From the NCBI RefSeq assembly GCF_012070395.1, contig NZ_JAAFYS010000001.1, positions 102,001 to 166,000 of the forward strand: DNA of 64,000 nucleotides. The letters run 5' to 3'. Shown piece after piece: positions 18,707-27,249 of this stretch; positions within the stretch are counted from its first letter, which is position 1; each line of letters starts with the position of its first letter. This stretch comes from Pseudoroseicyclus tamaricis. Its GTDB lineage: Bacteria > Pseudomonadota > Alphaproteobacteria > Rhodobacterales > Rhodobacteraceae. The notes beneath the pieces were generated by a model. The model was given only the letters and a program-made list of their open reading frames with translations. It ran no database searches and had not been told where the DNA came from. Both the position numbers and the translations under genes were made by a program.

Positions 18707-19672
18707 GTGAGTCTCACCCGCCGCCGCCTGCTCGGCACTGCCGCCGCTGCCCTTGCCCTGCCCGCCGCCGCCCTGCCAAACGCCGCCCTCGCGCAGGACC
18801 CGCTCTCCGTCATCGCCACCACCGGGATGATCGGCGATGCCGCTGCCACGGTGGGCGGCGACGCCGTCTCCGCGTCTTCGCTGATGGGCCCGGGAGTGGA
18901 TCCGCATTCCTACCGCGCCACCCGGTCGGACATTGTCTCCGTCGGGCGGGCGGAGCTGGTGCTCGTCCACGGCCTCTACCTCGAGGCGCAGATGGAGGCG
19001 TTCTTCGAGGATATCTCCCGCCGCACGCCGCTGACCCGCGTGGGTGAGGCCATTCCGCCCGAGATGCTGCTCGCGCACGAGACCTATGCCGACAAGTACG
19101 ACCCGCATGTCTGGATGGCGCCCGGCCTCTGGCAGATCCCCATCGCCGCCGTGGCCGATGCTATCGCCGCCGCCCGCCCCGAGGCGGCGGAGGGCGTTGC
19201 GGCCCGGGCGGAGGCCTATATCGCCGAGGCGCAGGCGCTCGATGCCTACGGGGCGGAGGTCATGGCCACCATTCCCGCCGACCGGCGCGTGCTCGTCACG
19301 GCGCATGACGCTTTCCGCTACTTCGGGCGCGCCTACGGGATGGAGGTGCAGGGCATCCAGGGCATCTCCACCGAAAGCGAGGCCGGCCTAGCGCGCATCT
19401 CCGATCTGGTGGACCTGCTGGTGGAGCGGCAGATCGGCGCTGTTTTCGTGGAAAGCTCCGTCTCCGACCGCAACATCCGCGCCCTGATCGAGGGCGCGGC
19501 GTCGCGGGGGCACGAGGTGGTCATCGGCGGCGAGCTCTATTCCGACGCGATGGGCGCGGAGGGCACCTACGAGGGCACGTGGCTCGGCATGATCGATCAC
19601 AACATCACCACCATCGCCCGCGCGCTGGGCGGCGCGGCGCCCGAGGGCGGGCGTCTGGGGCGGCTGTCATGA
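18707..19672 (+). CDS. troA: Metal (Mn/Zn/Fe) ABC transporter, substrate-binding protein
   Basis: 321 aa, cluster A-I binding protein. It has a twin-arginine-like signal ([19 protein letters not shown]...ALAQ). Candidate metal ligands are the His in [10 protein letters not shown], the His in [10 protein letters not shown], a carboxylate in [10 protein letters not shown] or FVESSVS, and the Asp in [10 protein letters not shown]; this His-His-Glu-Asp set resembles manganese or iron binders more than the three-His ZnuA type. It lacks the His-rich loop of ZnuA, which also speaks against zinc. The start is GTG at 18707, chosen for the signal peptide and the ribosome site. It is first of four overlapping genes (ATGA joins to the ATPase). 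Confidence 0.9.
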   Translation: MSLTRRRLLGTAAAALALPAAALPNAALAQDPLSVIATTGMIGDAAATVGGDAVSASSLMGPGVDPHSYRATRSDIVSVGRAELVLVHGLYLEAQMEAFFEDISRRTPLTRVGEAIPPEMLLAHETYADKYDPHVWMAPGLWQIPIAAVADAIAAARPEAAEGVAARAEAYIAEAQALDAYGAEVMATIPADRRVLVTAHDAFRYFGRAYGMEVQGIQGISTESEAGLARISDLVDLLVERQIGAVFVESSVSDRNIRALIEGAASRGHEVVIGGELYSDAMGAEGTYEGTWLGMIDHNITTIARALGGAAPEGGRLGRLS

Positions 19673-20436
19673 GCGTCGCCGACATCACCCCGGCGCTCTC
19701 GGTGCAGGGGCTCACCGTCTCCTACGGGCAGAAGCCGGCGGTCTTCGACGTCTCCGCCGCGTTCCGCCCGCGGGCGATGACGGCGATCATCGGGCCGAAC
19801 GGGGCGGGCAAGTCGACGATGCTGAAGGCGGCGCTCGGCGTCGTGCCGCGCCTCTCCGGCGAGGTGCGCGTCTTCGGCCAGCCGCTGAGCGAGGCGCGGG
19901 CGCGCATCGCCTACGTGCCGCAGCGGGCCAGCGTCGACTGGGACTTCCCGACCAACGTGCGCGACGTGGTGCTGATGGGCCTCTACCGGAAGGTCGGCCT
20001 CCTCGGGCGCATCACCGGCGCCCACCGGCGGCTGGCGGACGAGTGCCTCGCCCGCGTCGGCATCGAGGGCTTCGCGGGGCGGCAGATCGGCCAGCTCTCC
20101 GGCGGGCAGCAGCAGCGGGTCTTCCTCGCCCGGGCGCTGGCGCAGGAGGCGGATCTCTACCTGCTCGACGAGCCCTTCGCCGGGGTGGATGCGGCGACGG
20201 AGCGGGCGATCATCGAGGTGCTCAAGGGGCTGAAGGCCGAGGGCAAGGCCGTCGTCGCCGTGCACCATGACCTCTCCACCGTCGGCGCCTATTTCGACGA
20301 CGTCCTCCTCCTCAACGTCCGCCGCATCGCCGCCGGCCCGGTGGAGGCCGCTTTCACCGCCGAGAGCCTGCAAGCGACCTATGGCGGCCGGCTCGCCGGC
20401 GCGCATATCGACCAGCTGGGGCTCAGAAGCGCATGA
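19669..20436 (+). CDS. troB: Metal ABC transporter, ATP-binding protein
   Basis: 255 aa nucleotide-binding subunit. Walker A is [15 protein letters not shown], the Q-loop region is [15 protein letters not shown], the ABC signature is [16 protein letters not shown], Walker B is [12 protein letters not shown] and the H-loop is [11 protein letters not shown]. The VPQ...DWDFP stretch is typical of the Mn/Zn/Fe family (TroB/MntB/ZnuC). It drives uptake from the cytoplasmic face of the two permeases encoded next. Overlaps: ATGA with the upstream binding protein and again with the downstream permease. Confidence 0.94.
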   Translation: MSVADITPALSVQGLTVSYGQKPAVFDVSAAFRPRAMTAIIGPNGAGKSTMLKAALGVVPRLSGEVRVFGQPLSEARARIAYVPQRASVDWDFPTNVRDVVLMGLYRKVGLLGRITGAHRRLADECLARVGIEGFAGRQIGQLSGGQQQRVFLARALAQEADLYLLDEPFAGVDAATERAIIEVLKGLKAEGKAVVAVHHDLSTVGAYFDDVLLLNVRRIAAGPVEAAFTAESLQATYGGRLAGAHIDQLGLRSA

Positions 20437-21623
20437 GCCCCGTCCTCGAGGCGCTGCTGCTGCAGGCGGGCTACAACGCCGCGCTCGTCGCCATCGGCGC
20501 GGCGCTGCTCGGCTTCGCCGCCGGGGCCGCCGGCTCCTTCCTCTTCCTGCGCAAGCGGGCGCTCGTCTCCGACGCGCTGGCCCATGCCACGCTGCCGGGC
20601 ATCGCGCTGGCCTTCATGATCATGGTCGCCCTCGGCGGCGAGGGGCGGGCGCTCGCCGGGCTGATGGCCGGCGCCGCTGTCTCCGCCGCGCTGGGGCTCC
20701 TCGCCGTCGAATGGCTGGCGAGCCGGACGCGGCTGCCGGAGGATGCGGCGATCGGCGCCGTCCTCTCCTCCCTCTTCGGGCTGGGCGTGGTGCTGCTCAC
20801 CGTGATCCAGACGATGGAGCGGGGCCGACAGGCGGGGCTGGAGAGCTTCCTCCTCGGCTCCACCGCCGGGATGCTGCGGGTGGACGCGGTGGTGATCGGC
20901 CTCGGCGGGGCGGCGGCGGTGCTGGCCGTCTGGCTGCTCCGCCGGCCGATGACGCTGGTGGCGTTCGATCCCGGCTTCGCCGCGGCCTCCGGCCTCTCCG
21001 TCCGGCGAACGGATCTCGCCATGATGGCCATCGTGCTGCTCGTCACCGTCACGGGGCTGAAGCTCGTCGGCCTGATCCTCATCGTGGCGCTGCTCATCAT
21101 CCCCGCGGTCACCGCCCGCTTCTGGACGGAGCGGGCCGGCGGTGTGATGTGGATCGCCGCCGGGATCGGCGGCGTCTCCGGCTATGTCGGCGCCGCCATC
21201 TCCGCCTCCGCCCCCGCGCTGCCGACGGGGCCGATCATCGTGCTGGTGGCGACAGGGCTCTTCGCCGCCTCGCTCCTCCTCGCGCCGGCCCGTGGGGTGG
21301 CGGCGGCGGTGGTGCGGCAGCGGCGCTTCCAGCGCCGGGTGCACCTGCGCCAGGGGCTGCTGGCGCTGGGCAAGGGCGAGCCGATCCACGACGCGCTCAG
21401 CCTGCGCCTCCTGCGCGCCGAGGGCCTGATCCGGGCCGACAGGGTGGCCACGCAGGCGGGCCGGGAGGCGGCGGAGGAGGTGGCGCGCGACGAGCGGCGC
21501 TGGGCCGTGGCACGGCAGGTCCACCAGGATGGAGGGCTGACCGGCCGCTATGACGGGCTGACGCCGATCACGGAGGTCTTCGCCCCCGACCAGGTGGCCG
21601 CCTTCGACAGGGAGATGTCGTGA
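20433..21623 (+). CDS. troC: Metal ABC transporter permease with C-terminal winged-helix-like extension
   Basis: 396 aa, roughly 100 residues longer than a plain permease of this family. Residues 1 to about 285 form the ABC-3 membrane domain ([26 protein letters not shown], then [25 protein letters not shown]). From about residue 293 a soluble, charged tail follows: [14 protein letters not shown], then [41 protein letters not shown]. This reads like the end of a DtxR/MntR-type winged helix (short helix, LxAEGLI, TxxGRExA, R.W). Some TroC-type permeases carry such an extension; whether it senses metal is unknown. Confidence 0.88.
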   Translation: MSPVLEALLLQAGYNAALVAIGAALLGFAAGAAGSFLFLRKRALVSDALAHATLPGIALAFMIMVALGGEGRALAGLMAGAAVSAALGLLAVEWLASRTRLPEDAAIGAVLSSLFGLGVVLLTVIQTMERGRQAGLESFLLGSTAGMLRVDAVVIGLGGAAAVLAVWLLRRPMTLVAFDPGFAAASGLSVRRTDLAMMAIVLLVTVTGLKLVGLILIVALLIIPAVTARFWTERAGGVMWIAAGIGGVSGYVGAAISASAPALPTGPIIVLVATGLFAASLLLAPARGVAAAVVRQRRFQRRVHLRQGLLALGKGEPIHDALSLRLLRAEGLIRADRVATQAGREAAEEVARDERRWAVARQVHQDGGLTGRYDGLTPITEVFAPDQVAAFDREMS

Positions 21624-22552
21624 TGGGGGCAGAGTTCGTCCAGCTGTCGCTGACGCCGATCCTCATCGGCGTGCTCGCCGCCATCGCCTGCGCCTTGCCC
21701 GGCAACTTCCTCGTGCTGCGGCGACAGGCGCTGATCGGCGATGCCATCAGCCACGTCGTCCTGCCCGGCATCGTCGTCGCCTTCCTGATGACGGGGGCCA
21801 TCGCCGCGGTGCCGATGCTGCTCGGCGCCGCCGGGGCGGCGCTCGTCGCCGTCGGCCTGATCGAGGCGATCCGCCGGCTCGGCAAGATCGAGCCGGGGGC
21901 GGCGATGGGCGTCGTCTTCACCGCGCTCTTCGCCGCCGGCGTGCTGATGCTGGAGCGGACGGATACCTCAGCCGTGCACCTCGACGTCGAGCACGCGCTG
22001 ATGGGCAACCTCGAGTCGCTGATCTGGTTCTCCGCCGACGGCTGGGCCTCGCTCGTCGACCCCGCGGCGCTGGCGGAGCTGCCGCCGGAGCTGGGGCGCA
22101 TGGCGATCACCTGCGCTATCGTGGCGGTGCTGACGCTCATCTTCTGGCGGCCGCTGAAGCTCTCCACCTTCGACGAGGGCTTCGCCCGCACGCTGGGCCT
22201 GCCGGTGGCGCTGATCGGCCTCGGCCTCGTCGCCACGGCGGCGCTGGCGGCGGTGGCGGCCTTCGACGCAGTGGGCTCGATCATCGTCATCGCCATGTTC
22301 ATCTGCCCGCCCGCCGCGGCGCGGATGCTGACCAACCGCCTCGGCCGGCAGGTCGGCCTCTCCGCCCTCATCGCCGCCGGCTCCGCCATCGTCGGCTACG
22401 TCGCCGCCGGTTACGGTCCGATCTGGCTGGGGGGGGGCGATTCCGTCTCCGCCGCCGGGATGATCGCCGCCATCTCCGGCCTCGTCCTCGCCGCCGCGGC
22501 CCGCTTCGGCCCCTGCCGGCACCGGCTCGGCGCGGGGGCGGAGGCGGTGTGA
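21620..22552 (+). CDS. troD: Metal ABC transporter permease, second subunit
   Basis: 310 aa ABC-3 family permease with eight or so hydrophobic helices. Conserved landmarks are LPGNFLVLRRQALIGDAISHVVLPGI near the N-terminus and FDAVGSIIVIAMFICPPAAARMLTNRL toward the C-terminus. It pairs with the preceding permease to form the transmembrane channel. Start: GTG at 21620 overlaps the troC stop (GTGATG); an ATG three bases later is equally possible. The gene ends 58 bp before the unrelated reductase gene. Confidence 0.92.
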   Translation: MMGAEFVQLSLTPILIGVLAAIACALPGNFLVLRRQALIGDAISHVVLPGIVVAFLMTGAIAAVPMLLGAAGAALVAVGLIEAIRRLGKIEPGAAMGVVFTALFAAGVLMLERTDTSAVHLDVEHALMGNLESLIWFSADGWASLVDPAALAELPPELGRMAITCAIVAVLTLIFWRPLKLSTFDEGFARTLGLPVALIGLGLVATAALAAVAAFDAVGSIIVIAMFICPPAAARMLTNRLGRQVGLSALIAAGSAIVGYVAAGYGPIWLGGGDSVSAAGMIAAISGLVLAAAARFGPCRHRLGAGAEAV

Positions 22553-22610
22553 GGGACAGGGTGACGCTGCGTCTGGCCCTCGCTGGCCGGAGGCTCTAAG
22601 AGGCGCGCCC

Positions 22611-23153
22611 ATGACGCGCTTTCTCGCCTATGTCTCCATGTCGCTCGACGGGCGCATCGCCGACGCGGACGGCGGCACGGGCTGGCTGGCCGATCATGCC
22701 GGCGCGCCGGAGGAGGGGGATCGCGGCTACGCCGCCTTCCACGCCGCCGCCGATGCCGTGGTGATGGGCCGGCGCACGCATGACGACCTGCGCGGCACCG
22801 GCGGCCCCTGGCCCTACCGGGGCAAGCCCTGCTTCGTCACCACCTCGCGGATGCTCGACCCGGAGGGGGAGGATATCCTCCCCGTCCTGCCCGATTACGC
22901 CGGCCTGCGGGACCGGCTGACGGAGGGCGGCCACGACCGCGTCTGGGTTCTGGGCGGCGCGCAGACCCTCTCCGCCGCCGCGGCTGCCGGGATGCTGGAC
23001 GAGCTGCGGCTCTTCATCCTGCCCGTGGTGCTGGGCGAGGGGCGGGCCCTGTTCGAGACGGGGACGCCCCCGGGAGCGCGGCTGATCGGCCACCGGCTCT
23101 GGCCCGGGGGCGTGGTGGAGCTGACGTATGGGCTGTCGGCCGGGGACGACTGA
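22611..23153 (+). CDS. Dihydrofolate reductase/RibD C-terminal family protein
   Basis: 180 aa, one domain. It starts MTRFLAYVSMSLDGRIADAD, the NADPH-binding opening of the RibD C-terminal/DHFR-like family. It continues ADAVVMGRRTHDDL, KPCFVTTSRMLDPEGEDI, RVWVLGGAQTLSAA and LDELRLFILPVVLGEGRALFE, all conserved. The fold is that of bacterial pyrimidine reductases, but free-standing members often have unknown substrates and need not act in riboflavin synthesis. It is probably expressed apart from the transporter operon or as its last gene; no promoter is evident in the 58-bp gap. Confidence 0.85.
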   Translation: MTRFLAYVSMSLDGRIADADGGTGWLADHAGAPEEGDRGYAAFHAAADAVVMGRRTHDDLRGTGGPWPYRGKPCFVTTSRMLDPEGEDILPVLPDYAGLRDRLTEGGHDRVWVLGGAQTLSAAAAAGMLDELRLFILPVVLGEGRALFETGTPPGARLIGHRLWPGGVVELTYGLSAGDD

Positions 23154-23711
23154 GGATTCCGGGACGAATCGCTTCCCGGCGCGGGGAGGACAATGAGCTG
23201 CTAGGTGGCACATTGTTCCGGCATCTGCGCGAATTCTAGCCGCTAGAGAGTGAGTGCCCGCCCGCGCCCGAGCAGCGGCACTGTGTCGCCGGCGCTTCGT
23301 TGCAGCCCTCAAACGTCGAACATTGTCGCCGCATCGCGGCAAGAGGCGCGCGGGAAGGCCCGTTGTTGCGTGCCTCGCCCCAAAGACGCAGCCGCTCGCC
23401 GGCGTGCCTTAGCTCACTCGACCCTTCCTGAATTTTCCTAGAATTGACGACAAATGCGAGCGAGTGCTTACGTCCGCTCACGGTGCCGGTCGCGCGTTGC
23501 CGAGCCTTCCGCGACCGCCGCCGCCACCGACGGGGCCCCGAGGGGCCGCGCCGCGTCGCAGAGGCTGGGGAAACGTCGCCGGCCAAAGCGCCATCGCTGA
23601 CCGGCCCCGCCGAGAGCCGCCAGAGACACGTAACTTTCGATACCCGCGGGGCGCGATCCCGCGGCCCGTCGAGCATGACCCCGCCTTCGGGCGCCTCCTG
23701 GGAGGGACCAC
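23154..23711 (+). promoter_or_regulatory. 558-bp leader of the surface-polysaccharide operon
   Basis: No convincing gene is seen. A -35-like TTGACG (23444-23449) lies in an AT-rich patch (about 23429-23455) with a weak -10 (cttacg, 23467-23472). CATTGT-type elements occur as an inverted pair (acaatg at 23190-23195, cattgt at 23211-23216). A spaced direct repeat ACATTGTnnCnGCATC is at 23210-23225 and 23320-23335. These could be operator sites. The remaining ~240 bp to the GTG start would be a long untranslated leader. Confidence 0.4.
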
Positions 23712-24407
23712 GTGAGTGACATTCTGCGGCCCGTCTACGCGGGCGAGACCGACCTCAATCTCCCCGCCGACGCCGCGCCGGCGCTGCCCGAGATGCCGCA
23801 CCGGCTGTACCACGGGGTCTTCAAGCGTGCGCTCGACATCCTGCTCTGCCTCGTGGCGCTGCCGCCGGTGCTGCTGGTTGTCGGCCTGCTGGCCCTGATG
23901 ATCCGCCGCGACGGCGGGCCGGCCTTCTACCTCCAGCCCCGGCTGGGGCGGGGCGGCACGGTCTTCCACATGATCAAGCTGCGCTCCATGGCGACCGACG
24001 CCGATGCCCAGCTCGCCGGCCTCCTCTCCCGCTCCGCCGCCGCGCGCGCCGAGTGGGAGGAGCGGCAGAAGCTCACCGACGATCCGCGCATCACCGCCGT
24101 GGGGCGCCTCATCCGCAAGACCTCCCTCGACGAGCTGCCGCAGCTCTTCAACGTGCTGAAGGGCGACATGTCGCTCGTCGGGCCTCGCCCCATGCTGCCC
24201 GCCCAGAAGGATCTCTACCCGGGGCAGGAGTACTTCCAGATGCGGCCGGGGATCACCGGGTTCTGGCAGATCTCCGTGCGCAACGACTCCAGCTTCCGCG
24301 AGCGGGCGCACTGGGACGGCGCCTACTTTCGCCGTGTCTCCCTCGTGACCGATCTCTGGGTGATGCTGCGCACCGTGCGCGTGGTCATGACGGGCACCGG
24401 CTGCTGA
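23712..24407 (+). CDS. exoY: Initiating sugar-phosphate transferase (ExoY/WbaP C-terminal type)
   Basis: 231 aa polyprenyl-phosphate hexose-1-phosphate transferase of the small, single-domain kind. One N-terminal membrane segment (RALDILLCLVALPPVLLVVGLLALMI) is followed by the catalytic block: FHMIKLRSMATDAD, DPRITAVGRLIRKTSLDELPQLFNVLKGDMSLVGPRP, then RPGITGFWQISVRNDSSFRERAHWD. It loads the first sugar phosphate onto undecaprenyl phosphate on the cytoplasmic face and so starts repeat-unit synthesis. The start is GTG at 23712 with GGAGGG upstream. It opens the plus-strand run of glycan genes. Confidence 0.92.
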   Translation: MSDILRPVYAGETDLNLPADAAPALPEMPHRLYHGVFKRALDILLCLVALPPVLLVVGLLALMIRRDGGPAFYLQPRLGRGGTVFHMIKLRSMATDADAQLAGLLSRSAAARAEWEERQKLTDDPRITAVGRLIRKTSLDELPQLFNVLKGDMSLVGPRPMLPAQKDLYPGQEYFQMRPGITGFWQISVRNDSSFRERAHWDGAYFRRVSLVTDLWVMLRTVRVVMTGTGC

Positions 24408-24438
24408 GCGCCGGCGGCCACGCCCTGCAAGGAGATGT

Positions 24439-24459
24439 CACCGCGGGGTCGCCGCGGTG
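24439..24459. terminator. Short GC hairpin after the initiating transferase
   Basis: Arms caccgcgg (24439-24446) and ccgcggtg (24452-24459) with a 5-nt loop, in the 141-bp gap before the next gene. It may attenuate or shape the transcript. There is no U-tract. Confidence 0.35.
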
Positions 24460-24548
24460 TCACCATTTCCGCCCGGGCATGCTAGGAGCATCGCACCGAA
24501 GATGAGTGCCAAGGCCGGAACATATGCACGCGACGGGGGGCGCGGCTG

Positions 24549-25931
24549 ATGCCGAACGCCCTCGCCCAGCTTGCGCTGCTCGCGTGGCCTGTCGCCTCCT
24601 TCCTGCTCTTCCGCAAGCTGCCGGCGGGGCGGGCTCTGATCGCCTCGCTGCTGATCGCCTACCTCCTCCTGCCGCCGCAGCCGGCGGGGGTGGACCTGCC
24701 GCTGCTGCCGCCGCTGACGAAGAACACGATCCCCTCGCTCGTCGCCTTTCTCCTCGTCCTGTCCATGCACCGCGTCGGCCTGCAGATCCTGCCGTCGAGC
24801 CTCGCCGGCCGCGTCCTCGTCGGCGCCTTCGTCTTCTCGCCGCTGGCGACGACGGTCACGAACCTCGAATGGGTGATCTGGGGGCCGGTGGTGCTGCCGG
24901 GGCTGGGCCTGCGCGATGCGCTCGCCTCCACCGTGCAGCAGCTGCTGATCCTGCTGCCCTTCCTGCTCGCCCGCGCCCTCCTCAGCCAGCCGGAGGACCA
25001 GCGGGACCTGCTGAAGGCGCTCGTCATCGCCGGGCTCGCCTACTCGCTGCCGATGCTGCTGGAGGTGCGCCTGTCGCCGCAGCTGAACATCTGGGTCTAC
25101 GGCTTCTTCCAGCATTCCTTCGAGCAGATGATGCGGGGGGAGGGCTTCCGCCCCATCGTCTTCCTCTACCACGGGCTCTGGGCGGCCTTCTTCTGCATGA
25201 CCTGCGTCGTCGCCGCCCTGACGCTGGCGAAGGAGGCGGAGGGGCAGGGCCGGGCCGTCTACCTCGGCGCGGCGCTCTACCTCTTCGCGGTGCTCGTCGC
25301 CTGCAAGTCGCTGGCCTCGCTCGTCTATGGCGTCCTCGCGGCGCCGCTCATCCTGCTCCTGCGGCCGCTCTGGCAGATCAACATCGCCGCGCTGCTCGCC
25401 TGCCTCGCGCTGCTCTACCCTGTCGCCAAGGGGCTGGATCTGGTGCCGCAGGAGGAGATCCTCGCCGCCGCCTCCTCCGCCAGCCATGACAGGGCGGCGA
25501 GCCTGAACTACCGCTTCGTCAACGAGGACATGATCCTGCAGCGGGCGGAGCAGAAGCCGCTCTTCGGCTGGGGCGGCTGGGGCCGCAACCTCGTGCGCGA
25601 TCCCGATACCGGCGTGCAGCTCTCGGTGCCCGACGGGCAGTGGATCGTCACCCTCTCCACCTTCGGCTGGGTTGGCTTCCTCGCCGAGTTCGGGCTGCTG
25701 GTGCTGCCGGTCTTCATGCTCTGGCGCAAACGCATGGCCTCCGGCCCCGGCGCCGTGGCCACCATCGTCGGGCCGATCCTGCTGCTGCACGGCATCAACC
25801 TCGCCGACCTGATCCCCAACGCCACGCTCACCCCCGTCACCTGGCTGGTCGCCGGCGGGATGCTCGGCTATGCCGAGGGCTTCGTGCCCCAGCATCGGCC
25901 GGCCCCGGCGCCGCTGAAGACCGTCTTGTGA
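24549..25931 (+). CDS. O-antigen ligase/polymerase-like membrane protein (Wzy or VpsF type)
   Basis: 460 aa with about ten to twelve hydrophobic helices, the shape of Wzy polymerases and WaaL ligases. A large loop between late helices (GLDLVPQEEILAAASSASHDRAASLNYRFVNEDMILQRAEQKPLFGWGGWGRN) carries the RxxYR-like and H/R-rich residues usual in the periplasmic loop, and PLFGWGGWG is a common sequence in this superfamily. The likely role is joining repeat units in the periplasm after flipping. Polymerase and ligase cannot be told apart from sequence alone. It lies between the initiating transferase and a GT4 gene, 10 bp from the latter. Confidence 0.75.
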   Translation: MPNALAQLALLAWPVASFLLFRKLPAGRALIASLLIAYLLLPPQPAGVDLPLLPPLTKNTIPSLVAFLLVLSMHRVGLQILPSSLAGRVLVGAFVFSPLATTVTNLEWVIWGPVVLPGLGLRDALASTVQQLLILLPFLLARALLSQPEDQRDLLKALVIAGLAYSLPMLLEVRLSPQLNIWVYGFFQHSFEQMMRGEGFRPIVFLYHGLWAAFFCMTCVVAALTLAKEAEGQGRAVYLGAALYLFAVLVACKSLASLVYGVLAAPLILLLRPLWQINIAALLACLALLYPVAKGLDLVPQEEILAAASSASHDRAASLNYRFVNEDMILQRAEQKPLFGWGGWGRNLVRDPDTGVQLSVPDGQWIVTLSTFGWVGFLAEFGLLVLPVFMLWRKRMASGPGAVATIVGPILLLHGINLADLIPNATLTPVTWLVAGGMLGYAEGFVPQHRPAPAPLKTVL

Positions 25932-25941
25932 GGCTCTTCCC

Positions 25942-27249
25942 ATGACACGACGCATCCTGCTCATCGCCGAGGCGGCCAATCCCGGATGGGTCTCCGTGCC
26001 CCTCGTCGGCTGGTCGCTGGCCGCCGCGCTGCGGGAGAGGGAGGATGCCCATCTCGTCACCCAGATCCGCAACCGCGACGCGGTGCTGCGCGCCGGCCTG
26101 CGGGAGGGCGAGGACGTCACCTTCATCGACAGCGAGGCGCTGATGCGCCCGGCGTGGAAGCTGGGGGAGAAGGTCGGCGGCAGCAACGGCAAGGGGTTCA
26201 CGGCCCTGCAGGCGGTGAGCGCGCTGGCCTATCCCTATTTCGAGCGGCTGGTCTGGCAGGCCTTCGAGCAGCGCCTGCGGGGCGGCGAGTTCGCCCTCGT
26301 CCACCGCGTCACTCCCCTCTCCCCGGCGGTGCCCAGCCTCCTCGCCCGAAGGCTCGAGCGGATCGGGGTGCCCTTCGTCCTCGGCCCGATCAATGGCGGC
26401 GTCCCCTGGCCGAAGGGTTACGAGGCGGAGCGGCGGGCGGAGCGCGAGTGGCTGGCCCCCCTGCGCCCGCTGCACCGGCTCCTGCCCGGGCACCGCGCCA
26501 CCTATGCCAGCGCCGCCGCCGTTCTCGCCGGCTCTCGCGTCGCTGCCGCCGGTGTCCCCGCGCCGGCGCGGGAGAGGACGATCTGGCTCCCCGAGAACGC
26601 CGTCGATCCCTCGCGTTTTCCGCCGAAGCCGCCGCGGGCCCCGGGCCCGCTGCGGGCGGTCTTCATCGGCCGGCTGGTGGCCTGCAAGGGCATGGAGATG
26701 GGCATCGCCGCGGCGGCGCCGCTGATCCGCGAGGGTCGGATGACGCTCGACATCATCGGCGACGGCCCGCTGCGCGCCGCGCTGGAGGAGGAGGCCGCCC
26801 GCCATGGCGCCAGCGACGGCATCACCTTCCACGGCTGGATGCCGCATGCCGAGGTCGCCGCCACCGCCGGCCGCGCCGATGCGCTCCTCTTCCCCTCCAT
26901 CCGCGAGTTCGGCGGCGGCGTCGTGCTGGAGGCGATGGCCATGGGCCTCGCCCCGCTGGTGGTGGATTATGCCGGCCCGGCGGAGCTCGTGACCGAGGAG
27001 ACCGGGTACAAGGTGCCCATCACGCCCCGAGAGACGCTGATCCCCGCCCTGCGCGCCGAGCTGACGCGGATGGTGGAGGCCCCGGCAGAGGTGGCGGAGA
27101 AGGGCCGCCGCGCCCGGGCCTGCGTCGAGGAGCACTACACATGGGCCGCCAAGGCCGCCTTCGTCTCCTCCGTCTACGACTGGGCGCTGGGCGAACGCGC
27201 CCGGCCCCCCGCCTTCACCCCGGCCGCGGAGCCTCGCGATGCGGCCTGA
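25942..27249 (+). CDS. Glycosyltransferase family 4
   Basis: 435 aa GT-B fold enzyme. The C-terminal half has LRAVFIGRLVACKGMEMGIAAAAPLI, LDIIGDGPLRAALEEEAARHG, ITFHGWMPHAEV and FPSIREFGGGVVLEAMAMGLAPLVVDYAGPAELV, the EFGGGVVLEAMAMG part being the retaining E-x7-E signature. The N-terminal half (LLIAEAANPGWVSVPLVGWSLAAAL, VLGPINGGVPWP) is typical of sugar transferases that build exopolysaccharide repeat units. Donor and acceptor are unknown. It overlaps the secreted hydrolase gene by 11 bp, which couples the two. Confidence 0.9.
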   Translation: MTRRILLIAEAANPGWVSVPLVGWSLAAALREREDAHLVTQIRNRDAVLRAGLREGEDVTFIDSEALMRPAWKLGEKVGGSNGKGFTALQAVSALAYPYFERLVWQAFEQRLRGGEFALVHRVTPLSPAVPSLLARRLERIGVPFVLGPINGGVPWPKGYEAERRAEREWLAPLRPLHRLLPGHRATYASAAAVLAGSRVAAAGVPAPARERTIWLPENAVDPSRFPPKPPRAPGPLRAVFIGRLVACKGMEMGIAAAAPLIREGRMTLDIIGDGPLRAALEEEAARHGASDGITFHGWMPHAEVAATAGRADALLFPSIREFGGGVVLEAMAMGLAPLVVDYAGPAELVTEETGYKVPITPRETLIPALRAELTRMVEAPAEVAEKGRRARACVEEHYTWAAKAAFVSSVYDWALGERARPPAFTPAAEPRDAA

